A stretch of 64,000 nucleotides of DNA from Persicaria tinctoria (lineage: Eukaryota; Streptophyta; Magnoliopsida; Caryophyllales; Polygonaceae). Numbering within the stretch: the stretch's first letter is position 1; each line of letters begins with the position of its first letter. Positions 22,588-35,503 of the stretch are shown piece after piece. The translations under genes were made by a program, and so were the position numbers. Under the pieces are notes generated by a model. It made no database searches. It was not told the DNA's origin and saw nothing but the letters and a program-made list of their open reading frames with translations. The DNA is taken from NCBI GenBank assembly GCA_037127255.1, contig JBANSL010000013.1:68220188-68284187 (forward strand), in the 5' to 3' direction.

Positions 22588-22944
22588 CTAGTGAGTAAAA
22601 GATGAGAAGTGAGTCGTCCGTGGGCGATGGATGATTTGGGGTTGGGACGACTGTTGTTTAGGGCGCAACTGCGGGAATGCCGGAAACTGGAAATTAAGTC
22701 CACCATGCTGCAAGAAGTAAGCAACAACAAAGACAGCAATAATGAGAAGAAGCAAAAGAAAGAAGAGGCTTGTGCTTGTTCGGGTGTCAGCCTTGTAGTC
22801 CGCATGACCGGAATAGGAGAGAAGGAAGATGACGATGACAAATACAGTGAGAAGGTGGATCGATGGAGTTGATATCGAGGTGAGTGTTTGGCCGGACCAG
22901 CCATGCTTCCATTCTGGCCCTCTTCCTTCGTTCATCCAATCCAT
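22588..22944 (-). CDS. Small plant membrane protein (uncharacterised family)
   Basis: 118 codons with no intron needed. The N-terminus, MDWMNEGRGPEWKHGWSGQT, resembles the conserved start (acidic patch, GPEWK.GW.GQTL) of a small family of uncharacterised plant membrane proteins. Two hydrophobic segments follow at about residues 28-46 (IHLLTVFVIVIFLLSY) and 60-80 (LFFLLLLLIIAVFVVAYFL). A hydrophilic Pro/Arg/Gln-rich tail follows. The start is the first ATG and gives the conserved N-terminus. It lies between two hAT elements and faces left. The alternative minus frame at 22500-22904 is a shadow. Function is unknown. Confidence 0.7.
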   Translation of the reverse strand: MDWMNEGRGPEWKHGWSGQTLTSISTPSIHLLTVFVIVIFLLSYSGHADYKADTRTSTSLFFLLLLLIIAVFVVAYFLQHGGLNFQFPAFPQLRPKQQSSQPQIIHRPRTTHFSSFTH

Positions 22945-23209
22945 GATGTATGTGTTTAGGAATTCGTGGTTTCTAAATTTCGAAATGGTGGGTTATGCAA
23001 GGCATGTATAAAAAGATTTGAGATGATGCTCTATAGAATGATCGAAGGTGCCTACTTAATTGCTTCGAGGTTAAGATTGGTTTAGGAATAAATGCCTTGA
23101 GTGTTGGCAATCACACACACAGTCCTTAGTCCTTACCCACATGGAAAAGAATCATTTTGCCCTTCATTCAAGTCAATCATATTCATAGCACCACATTCAT
23201 GTTTGGGAC

Positions 23210-24114
23210 CAGTGGCGGACCCACGGGGGGCTCGAGGTGGCTTTAGCCCCTCCCTGGGTCCGAGAAGAAAAACGTTTATATATATGTGGCTTTTAATTTG
23301 TAATAAATAGAATAAGAGTGAGTATGTATTACAAGTTCAAGTCAGCCTAAGTTGTAAGGGCAGAGGCGTGAGAGAAAGTAAATCAGAAGGCCGTGAGTTC
23401 GATTCCCATCACTACCAACCCTGTCCATTTACTTTTACTCTTTTGTTTTTTTTTTTTGTTCACCCGCCCGCACACTTTTTTTTTCAATTCATTTTTTGGT
23501 TTTTACACACCCGCCCTTTTTTTTCAATTCATTCTTCTGTTTATTTTTTAATTCATTCTTTTGTTATTTTTCTCACTTATTTTTTTCACCCACTCGCCCA
23601 GTTTTTACTAATTCAACTTTATTTTATTCCTTTTTTTTTTTACATAAGTTAATTAGTTCGGTTTATTTAAACACTAATTGAGTTTTTTTACACATTAGTT
23701 TCACTTAGCTTTTTTTTTTTAGAATCAATTTTGTGAATTGAATTTGAGATATGTGGATTATTTTTTTAATAGGAATGTATAATATGAATTGAAAAGGTTA
23801 GTGTTTCATACTTATAATTTGTACTTTCTCAGCCAATTAGTACTCTAAATCATCTATTCCTACTGTTAGATATATTCATTTAATCAATCATATGCATCTT
23901 CCTAATCCATATCATAACGTTGAATCGGTTGGAAGTGGAGATGATGTTACTAGTATTCGTAGAGATAATGTAAGAGTGAGAGAAAAAAAAGTCGATTGGA
24001 GGAACAGTGGAGGATTATTAGTGATCCGGGACTACGAAAACCTCTTCAGAAATATCATCGTTCTTTATAGTTTTCAGCCCCCCTTTGACGAAAATTATGG
24101 ATCCGCCGCCACTG
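23210..24114. mobile_element. Non-autonomous hAT element
   Basis: Left end CAGTGGCGGACCCACGGGG, right end reversed CAGTGGCGGCGGATCCA. Perfect 8-bp duplication TTTGGGAC (23202-23209, 24115-24122). The 905-bp interior has T-rich CACCCGCC-type repeats (23450-23640) and a degenerate frame (23892-24200). The outermost nine bases match those of the right end of 21472-22368, so the two belong to related families. Confidence 0.85.
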
Positions 24115-25197
24115 TTTGGGACCATATATATGTGTATGTAAAGCCTTTTACTTGTGTCATGTTTACTCGATCTGTTACAATGAAAATCTGGAAATCATAA
24201 AATCATGTCGATCAAAGCCGTCATATTTCTTTCAAAACTATGAAATTTACGTATTCCAGGCCATATTTTCTCTAGATGGCAAAAAAAAAACATGGCATTT
24301 TATAAACGCCATAAATTTTTATTGCATTTGTAAAATGTCATAAATATAGGAAGAATTTGGTCAAATATCAATTTAGAAAACCTAATTAGTTACATGTCCA
24401 TTTTTATGTAGCAATTAAGAAAGTGCCCAAAATATTTTCATAATACCCACAATACCCTCATTATATTTTACCCATCTCCCTCCCATCCCTCATGTCCATA
24501 ATTCAATTACAGCGGACAACGGTGTAGGGGCAGGGCCGTAGCCATAGGGGACTAGGGGTAGTAAACCTCAGTTAGTTAGTTAGTTAGATTATCTGATAGT
24601 TCAATCTTAAAGTCGATTACCGTCACTTTATTAATTAATGCTACGTGTTTCACATTAATCTTAGTGCATATATATACTACTAGTTATTATATGTACATGT
24701 ACGTGATTAGTTAATTAATTGTACTCTTTCTAAACTAGTTAATGTTCCCATCAAATATATACAGATAAAATTCACAAATTTCCAACTACAAATCGGTTTT
24801 AAACATTAAATTTACTATATCGTTCCAATTTTAAACATTAACTCCGCTGTTACTAGTTTCATTCAGTATTTCAATGGATTTTTTGAGAGAGATGATTGCG
24901 AGACAACCATATTGGATTCAGATTTGATCAGTTGCCATTTATAGTCTTAGATGTGTTTGATTCGATTACGTTGTTATTTGTAAGCCATTGTTAAGAATGT
25001 TGAAATGTTTGATGGGTGTACGTAGGTATATGCAGGATGCCTCATTCCAGGGTTTCAGTTTGACGACAAAAGTGAGTTAATATTATATCACAAAGGTGAT
25101 AACATTAGCACTATACACAAATTTTAGTTTGGTGACAGTGTTTTGGTGACAATTTTTTTTTTTGTGATGACGAGGAACCCATCTTTGGTGACAAATT

Positions 25198-25840
25198 AAA
25201 TTTATGTTGTTATTTTTAGATTGGTGACAATTGGTAGAGATGTATATTCTATTTTGGTGACAAATGGAATTTATGTTGTTATTTTTAGATTGGTGACAAT
25301 TGGTAGAGATATATATTCTGTTTTGGTGACAAATGGAATTTATGTTGTTATTTTTAGATTGGTGACAATTGGTAGAGTTATATATTTTGTTTTGGTGACA
25401 AATGAAATTTATGTTGTTATTTTTAGATTTGTGACAATTGGTAGAGTTATATATTCTGTTTTGGTGACAAATGGAATTTATGTTGTTATTTTTAGATTGG
25501 TGACAATTGGTAGAGATATATATTCTGTTTTGGTGACAAATGAAATTTATGTTGTTATTTTTAGATCGGTGACAATTGTTAGAGTTATATATTCTGTTTT
25601 GGTGACAAATGGAATTTATGTTGTTATTTTTAGATCGGTGACAATTGGTAGAGTTATATATTCTACTTTGGTGACAAATGGAATTTATGTTGTTATTTTT
25701 ATATTGGTGACAATTGGTAGAGTTATATATTCTGTTTTGATGACGAATGGAATTTATGTTGTTATTTTTTAGATTTTTGTCAATTGGTAGATTTATATAC
25801 TCTGTTTTGGTGACAAATGGAATTTATATCTCATTTAGCT
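25198..25840 (+). repeat. 69-bp minisatellite, nine units
   Basis: The unit starts TTGGTGACAATTGGTAGAG and ends GGAATTTATGTTGTTATTTTTAG-like, repeating at 25221, 25290, 25359, 25428, 25497, 25566, 25635, 25704 and 25774. Because 69 is divisible by three, an open frame of 183 codons (25221-25772) runs through it with a 23-residue repeat. The last unit has one extra T, which shifts the frame. Confidence 0.85.
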
Positions 25841-26214
25841 ATAATGTAATTTTCATTATCCTTCTGTTCAATTGTAGTGAAAGTTGTGGTATGTACACCA
25901 TCAAATATATCGAGGGTCTTGCATTTCATGGTGGTATTGAAGCTATTTCAGACAAGTATATGGATGCGTATAGAGAGAGATGATGGCTATAGAGGGTCTT
26001 GCTATTTTGGATGTTAAGTATGAATGTTTTAACTGTTCCCCTTTGTTTTAATATTTTTGCAAGTTGATGTAGTTAGACAATTAAGTATTACAAAGTTAAA
26101 CTTTACATCAAATTTCATCTACTTAGGGTTATTATTGTAACAAAAATACGTTAATATTAGATGACAAATGTGATGCCATTATAGTATTGTACATCGAATT
26201 ATTCGTTTGCTCAA

Positions 26215-26410
26215 GTTTAGCCCCGCTAGGGTCTATGCTCCCCTAGTTCTAGGGTTTCGTTTGCTCAAGTTTAGTCCCTCTAGGGTCTATGCTCCCCTAG
26301 TTCTACTGTAAACCCCTAAACCCTAAACTATACTGTACATCAAATTTTCGTCTGCTCAGGTTTAACCTCTCTTGGGTCTATGATCCCCTTGTTCTAGGGT
26401 TTCAGTTTTG
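26215..26410 (+). repeat. Short tandem repeat of about 65 bp
   Basis: Three imperfect copies containing CTCAAGTTTAGTCCCTCTAG then GGTCTATGCTCCCCTAG. The ACCCCTAAACCCTAAAC at 26309 is too short to be an interstitial telomere tract. Confidence 0.5.
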
Positions 26411-27599
26411 TAACAAAAATGTGTTAATATTAGATGACAAATGTGATAACATTAGCATTGTAAACATTTTAGTTTGATGAAAGTGCTTTGTAGTTGGTGA
26501 CACTGTTTTGTCGTTGGTGACAATTAATTTCGAAAAATAAGTGGTTGACACTAGATTGGTGACAAAGTTTTGTAATTGGTGACAATAGATTATTGACCAA
26601 AGCTTGATGAAAATAGGTTGGTTACACTGTTTTATTTTTGGTGTCAATAGATTACTGAAAAGAGGTTGGTGACAATATTTTTTATAAGTTGGTGACAATA
26701 CGGTTGATTAAACAAACAATATGAAAACAGTGTTCTGTAGTTGGTGACAATGTCTTGGTGATGTATAATGTTATAGTGACAATTTTTTTAAGGTTACAAT
26801 ATCATGGTGACAATATATTGTAATCAACATCGTCATTAATAGTTGTCACCAATAATATATTGTCACCAGAAAAATCATCTAATAGCAGAAAAACCCCATT
26901 TGTCACCGAGGAAAAGTATTACAGGCAACTGTCACTGGAAGAAAATCAATTCTCACCCAAATTTTTTTGTCACCAACAATTATCACAAGAAAAAAAGAAA
27001 ATCAATTGTCACTAGAAAAAAATTTCCCCTAACTGTCACCGGAAAAAATAAAATGTCACAAAAAATTAATTGTCACCAAAATAATTGTCACAATTAACTG
27101 TCACCAAAAAAATATACTCAACTGTCACCAAATGCAGGCGTTGACCAGAATGGTCAATGTTGAATAGTAAATGTTAAAATTAAAAATGGTCAAAGCGGGG
27201 AGGAGGAAGGGTTAGGGATGGAGAATGAGGGGTATTTTTGGAAAAAATGGACATTTACTTAATTATGTAAAAAAGTGGAAATTTACTTAGTTTTGACATG
27301 AAAAATGGATATTCACCAAATTTAACCATAAATAAATGGGTTATTTTACTAACTAGCCTATTTTGAACCTTCAATTAGGTGATTAGCACCCAGACTAATT
27401 TTATTAGGTTAGCTAGCACCCTTAATGGTAAACTGCTTGACCGTCGACCGGTCAACGTTGACCAACTCATTCGAATTTTTTTTTTTAAAGTTGTGACATA
27501 TTTTGTGATGCCATTTTTTGTCGTTTTGATGCCTCTTTTTTTATTACATTTTATTTTCGCTTTGATGTCACTTTTCTAATGAAATTGTTTGATGATACT

Positions 27600-29026
27600 T
27601 AGGGGTAGGCGTGGCCACGGGTTACGGGTCAACCCGTGACCCGCCGGGTCCGGGTTGCCGGGTAGGGGCGGGTAGCGGGTTAGGGTTAGGGTCGGGAGAT
27701 TAGTGACCCGTGACCCGCCGGGTCGACCCGCCGGGGTGGAGGTGGTGATGGATGATCCGACGATCAAGAAGACTAGAAGAGGAGGTAACCGGGCCGGGGT
27801 TCAGACATACAGGTAAAAGAACTACGTGGGCTTTGATTCCTCACCCCCGGGAGGATACGTCGGCAGTCGGGAAACCGATTCAAGCCCTTCTTCCTTCCCC
27901 CCCAACACTCCCTAATACAAATATTGTACAACTTTTTTGTAATTTGTAAAACTTATAGAGTTATAAGTTGTAGACTTTTTAGTTTTGAAAATTATAAGAT
28001 GTAATATTACATATTGTATTTTGTACATAAAGACTAAAGAGTCAAGTTATGATTTGTGAACACGAAAGGATATTTGTCAAACACATAGGCGTTCAATTTC
28101 CGTTCCCTTTCTCGACAAATTCGATCCGACAATTCAGATTCCGAGTCCGAAACAAGTGCAAACCAGTCCAACCCGGGTTCCAACTCGTCGGGTCGACCCG
28201 GCGGGTCAAACCAGTCGGGTCAACCCGTCAACCCGACGACCCGCCGGGTGACCCGAACCCGCCAACCCGTGGAAATCCCGGGTTAGGGTTCGGGTCGCCT
28301 TCCCCCGACCCTTGACCCGGCGGGTCGAACCCGTCGACCCGCCGGGTCTGACCCGTGGCCACGCCTACTTAGGGGTGTGCATGATTCGGCTCAAACCGAA
28401 TTTTTGGGCCGAACCAACACAAATCGAACCGAACCTAACCGGACCGATGTTTTTCGGTTCGAGAATTCCCAATTTTTCGGTTTCGATTCGGTTTGTGTTA
28501 AACCGATTTTATTTATTTATTTATTTATTTATCAAAGGCTTATAATTTTATTAATTTATAAAACTTAATTATAAATATATAATCCATATAAAACTTATTG
28601 TTTTTTTTTTTAATGTTTTATCACATAAAATATAAAATTATGTCAACACTCAACAGTAGTTCATTTCCTAATAATAATAAAAAAAAAGTAGTTCATTTTC
28701 TAATTCTTCATCGTCGCCTCACGGAGTCACGGGGTATCCCAATATCCAATTCCCCCAAATTGAAAATGAACTACTGTTCACGAGGTATCCCAATTTTCCA
28801 TCCCGCAGTCCTGCTCGCCTCCCTCCGGTAAATAAACCAAACCGGTAAATTGTTATGCAACTATGAATTCGGTTCAGTTAGGCTAAAACCGATCCGAACA
28901 CAAATCAAACCGGTAAATAACCGAACCGAATCTAATATTTTCGGTTCGGCTTTCGGTTTGGAATTTTGAGATTTTCGGTTCGGTTTGGCCCGATTCGGTT
29001 CGGTTTTGAGCCGATGCACATCCCTA
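27600..29026. mobile_element. Outer hAT-type element
   Basis: Left end TAGGGGTGTGCATGATTCGG (first bases at 27600-27605, resumed at 28376). Right end reversed TAGGGATGTGCATCGGCTCA. Flanks ATGATACT (27592-27599) and TTGATACT (29027-29034) agree at 7 of 8 bases. The interior is rich in CCGAACCGAA/TTCGGTTCGG. No transposase. Confidence 0.7.
27606..28367. mobile_element. Inner hAT MITE nested in the outer hAT
   Basis: Perfect 17-bp TIR TAGGCGTGGCCACGGGT at both ends and a perfect 8-bp duplication CTTAGGGG (27598-27605, 28368-28375). The 762 bp are rich in GACCCGCCGGGTC-type palindromic repeats near both ends. It landed at the very tip of the outer element. Confidence 0.9.
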
Positions 29027-29539
29027 TTGATACTTTTTTAATGCCACTTTTTTTAAACCTTGATATCATTTTTTTGTTTACCGTGATGTCATGTTGACAA
29101 TTGATTCCATTTTTTTTTACTGATGACACTTTTTTATGTTAATTTTTTGATGATATTTTTTTTACCGTGATGCCTTATTTTTTAAAAGTAGTGTTTTGAT
29201 GAAATTTTTTTCTTTAATGTGATGCAACTTTTTTAAAGTAGTGTTTTGATGTCAGATGCCACTTTTTTAATCAAATCGTTTGATGCCAATTTTTTTTTAA
29301 TTTAATCAATTGTATAGCAATATATTTTCATTGATTCTACTTTTATTCACCGATGACACGTTTGTGATTACACTTCATTGATGCAATCACTTGTGATGAA
29401 TGTTTATTACATTTTTATTCATTGATGACAGTTGTGATTACACTTCATTAATCGCAACGGTTTATGGTGACAATTTTATATAATTGATGACATATATAGG
29501 AGCTTAAAACGTACAATCAAAATATTGTCACCTGCCCCA

Positions 29540-29706
29540 ATCGAGATGGCTCACTGGTGGGGAGCAAGGAGGGATAAGGTTTGTCTTGCTCATTTTCAGT
29601 GGGTCGAGCCGGTCGACGCAAATCGGTTTACCTGGTGCGTGACTCTTACTGGCTGGGTTACGTGCCCGGGATTTGCCACCAAAGGTGGGTTCCTCGTCAT
29701 AAAAAA
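29540..29706 (+). mobile_element. SINE-like element
   Basis: A GC-rich body of about 165 bp with an A-box-like TGGCTCACTGG near its start and a possible B-box-like GTGGGTCGAGCC, ending TCGTCATAAAAAAAATA. The composition contrasts with the AT-rich flanks. No clear target duplication was seen. Confidence 0.4.
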
Positions 29707-29987
29707 AATAATATATTATCGCCTCATTGCACATATAAAAACATAAGGTTTTTAAAACTATAACATTAATATTGATTGTATAGATAAAAAGCAACACCAC
29801 AAATACAAATAGTGTTGTAAACATCAAATTAATTAGAAGACAACTTCCATCTCCCGAAGAGTCGAGCATCAGTAGAGATGCCCAATCAATTCGGTTACTT
29901 ACTATTCGATGATTCATATAATGATATTCAACATTAGTAAAAAGGGAACTAACTAGTAAAAAAAGGGAACTAACTAGTAAAAAAAAA

Positions 29988-29988
<1 letters not shown>

Positions 29989-30078
<90 letters not shown>
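29989..30078. repeat. (TA)n tract
   Basis: About 90 bp of pure TA immediately left of element A. It codes the false IYIYIY frame on the minus strand. Confidence 0.95.
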
Positions 30079-33029
<2,951 letters not shown>

Positions 33030-33033
<4 letters not shown>

Positions 33034-33119
33034 AATATCTCAGCCACCCATTTCAATTAATCAACGCTCAGGATGTGTTCTCATGATACACAATAAACAA
33101 TGAGTACACCTGAACCATC

Positions 33120-33122
<3 letters not shown>
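33030..33122. mobile_element. Very short TA-tract element
   Basis: 93 bp between two (TA)n tracts (32957-33029 and 33123-33186). It contains GTGTTCTCATGATACAC and ends in CCC next to TATA, like its neighbours. The right part (GTGTATCATG, GTACAC) resembles the end of the element at 47117-47413. Confidence 0.5.
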
Positions 33123-33189
<67 letters not shown>

Positions 33190-33391
33190 GATCGTAATAT
33201 AGTTGAATTTCCTTAATGAACTTGAAAAATTGAAATAAAAATACACATCATATCTTGAATAACTAAATTAACATAAATACATAAATATAAATTGATATAT
33301 AGGTGGACGCAATAGATGTGAACTTAACTTAATGAACTATAAGAACCTTAATTAAAACAACAAAGTTCTCATACATACTTTAGTGCTATAC

Positions 33392-33822
33392 TTAATGAAC
33401 TATAAATTGATATATCATATCCTGCAGTGTGGTATTTTTATAGAAATAACTTCTATACTTATGAGTGTTATACTTATAAGAAACATTGTATATCGCAAGA
33501 CCGAATTGGGACAAATAGAAGGCACTCCCTTCGCATAAGTCCTTAAAATTATCCAAAATATTCCCTCTCAGATTAGCATGGATTTTGTCACCCTTCTTAA
33601 CAAAAACAAAGTTCGAATTAATTTTTAATGCGTTTAGCAAAATTCTGTTGTTTCAAGTGAATGAATGCTTACCAATTCATCCATAAGGATCAACTCATAC
33701 GATGAAATCTCCGTCGGTCGTTCCTTTTCAAATACCATCCAAAATCGGATAAGTCGAACCTTGAGCTTGTAGAAAGACCGACATGTTTGAATATCCTTGA
33801 TAAACTTTGCATCGGTTGCCAT
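33392..33822 (-). pseudogene. RPA1-like N-terminal exons (DUF223/OB-fold), copy 1
   Basis: Exon 33822-33673 starts MATDAKFIKDIQTCRSFYKL and includes KVRLIRFWMVFEKE and SSYELILMDEL, then a GTAAGC donor. Exon 33592 downward continues GDKIHANLRGNILDNFKDLC and the FGLAIYNVSYKYN block. Together they match the first OB-fold (DUF223) of plant RPA1-like single-strand DNA-binding proteins. An AG acceptor just before the ATG suggests a leader intron. The following exons are absent because the unit ends at a TA tract. Plant Helitrons often carry RPA1-like genes, which fits the Helitron-like 5' end at 34466. Not functional as it stands. Confidence 0.6.
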
Positions 33823-34570
33823 CCTATATATAAAAAATGAAATTTAATGGTCATGACGAAAATAATAAACGAAATTAGAGGATTAAAATGACATTTATTA
33901 ACTAAAAGAGGAGAAAGAAAAACACATATAAACAAATAGAAACGAATGGAGTATAATGATATAGTTGAGAAATGAAAAGGTATAGAAACGAAATTTAATG
34001 GCACATATATCGTCTTACAGATTGGAGAAGAAGACAAACTTAAGGTATTGCCACAATAGAAACAAACAGAGTATATATAATATATAATGATATATTTGAG
34101 GAAAAATAAAAAATGGAAACAAAATCAATTAAAGTTGGCCGACATAAAATCAAGTCGGTATGCTGGCAATTGAATGAACAATTAAGGAAACAAAGATTAA
34201 AATAAAATCAATTAAAGCACCACTGTAGGTATATGGTAAATGAATATATATGGAAGCACATATAAAAAAATCTTGCCGGGGGAATGATATCAATTTAATG
34301 AACAATTATGGAAATAAAATAATTAACACAAAAAGATAATAACGGAATGATATTGCATTATAATATTGACCAATAGAAAAAGACGATTTGAATAAAAAAC
34401 TCAACTTTAATTGTGGTTGCGCCACGTCAGCAAAATGCTAGCAGAATTAGTAATATTAATAGAAGATTAGTATACATATAAACGTGAATCAATATTCACA
34501 ATATTGGTGTATAGTTGGTTAATTAAAAAGAAATTATATATACAATTAATTATAACAATATAGCAACTTG

Positions 34571-34765
34571 TCATTGGGTACTATGATCTTCAAAAGACGA
34601 AATCAATTCAACATCCTCAGTGATTTTTGCAACTGCATAGGAGGTGGTGGCGGTGACATTGTTGAGACGACGATCTATGGTCTTCTGTGAAATGTCAAGG
34701 AGGAAAAGATATCTTTTATTAATGAGGTCATTGAGTTCTGGGGGAACATCCTTGATATCTTCCTC
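34571..34765 (-). pseudogene. RPA1-like C-terminal exon, copy 1
   Basis: The 64-codon exon after a TATATAG acceptor reads EEDIKDVPPELNDLINKRYL, then FLLDISQKTID and YAVAKITEDVELISSF, and stops. This is the end of the C-terminal RPA1 (Rep_fac-A_C) domain: P.EL..L..K.(F/Y)LF and V.K(I/L).(E/D)D.E(L/I)I. On the minus strand it lies 5' of the N-terminal exons, so the order is permuted. In the genomic array it could end a gene starting at 41504, with the MULE in between. Confidence 0.55.
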
Positions 34766-35503
34766 CTATATAAAAAAAAAAGTCAAAACACCGATGATAG
34801 TGTGATACATTACTATACATTCGTAATATATATATAGTTGATCGTACTATAGTTGAATTTCCTTAATGAACTTGAAAAATTGAAATAAAAATACACATCA
34901 TATCTTGAAGGCTAATTTGCATGGATATACCAAAATCTTGGCAACTTTGCAAAAATGACCCCGGTCTAAAAAATTTGCAATGGAATGACATTATGTCATT
35001 CTTGCAAATTATTGGGCAAAGGTTACAATGGGTTGCCGGTTACCATTGGAAAAGGAGGGAAAAAAATGGACAGGTGTCGAATGTATAGAGGGAGGGAGGT
35101 AATCATTTTGGCCAAAAAAAAAAATAAACAAAAGGAATGGCTGCAGAGGTACAGTGATGTTTGTGAGAGAGGGAGGAGAGAGGGTGTGGTGACAAGCATT
35201 AAATGCTAGAAGAGAGGGTGTCACATTTTCACAAAAATAATTCCTGCCAAAACCACATGGAGGGAAAACACAGGGGGAATTTCAGAGGGAGTATAAAAGG
35301 AGATGTGGGAGCTCGCCAGGTGGACACAAAAAGTGCAAAACATCTGCTTCTTTTCTATGGCTGCCATTAACGTCTAGTTGGAAGGATAAAACCCAGAAAT
35401 TCTGTTACTAGCCAGGCAAAAGGAATTCCTAGTCATCAACAAAATATATGTAGCCATAGACAGGGATACACGTGACATCTGCAAAATCCAGACCTCAACG
35501 AAA

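Larger units (their letters stand above)
24347..27326. mobile_element. MULE-like element with subterminal GGTGACAA arrays
   Basis: The left 85 bp (AGAATTTGGTCAAATATC, later TACATGTCCATTTTTATG and AATTAAGAAAGTGCCCA) align imperfectly with the reversed right end (AAATTTGGTGAATATCC, then AATTAAGTAAATGTCCA). A CATAAATA repeat flanks both sides (24339-24346, 27327-27334). Inside, the motif TTGGTGACAA recurs on the plus strand from 25120 to 26760 and in reverse (TTGTCACC) from 26840 to 27130. It has no transposase frame. TIR and duplication are degenerate, so the family call is moderate. Confidence 0.55.
27480..29500. repeat. Degenerate TTTTGATGCCACTTTTTT repeat domain, split by hAT insertions
   Basis: Units like TTTGATGCCACTTTTTTA recur at 27485-27597 and again at 29027-29500. 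The two parts were one block before the hAT element at 27600-29026 landed in it. There is no gene. Confidence 0.6.
33187..34838 (-). repeat. Direct repeat unit 1 with RPA1-like exons
   Basis: About 1.65 kb, nearly identical in order to 40893-42530. A further 65-bp copy of its start lies at 34841-34907, and a 260-bp copy at 50567-50830. On the minus strand it contains a Helitron-like 5' end at 34466 (A|TCTTCTATTAATATTAC, then GCTGACGTGGC), followed by RPA1-like N-terminal exons. A C-terminal exon lies on the other side. No Helitron 3' end was found before the TA tract. Confidence 0.7.

Noticed and set aside
22500..22904. Alternative 134-codon minus frame
   Set aside because: The neighbouring frame 22588-22944 has the conserved N-terminus and two membrane segments; this one is its shadow.
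25221..25772. 183-codon plus-strand frame as a gene
   Set aside because: It is entirely made of a 69-bp minisatellite whose length keeps the frame; it has no domain and an adjacent unit breaks the frame.
25198..25840. CRISPR-like array
   Set aside because: Units are contiguous without spacers and the genome is a plant nucleus.
26305..26335. Interstitial telomere repeat (CCCTAAA)
   Set aside because: Only two adjacent imperfect units.
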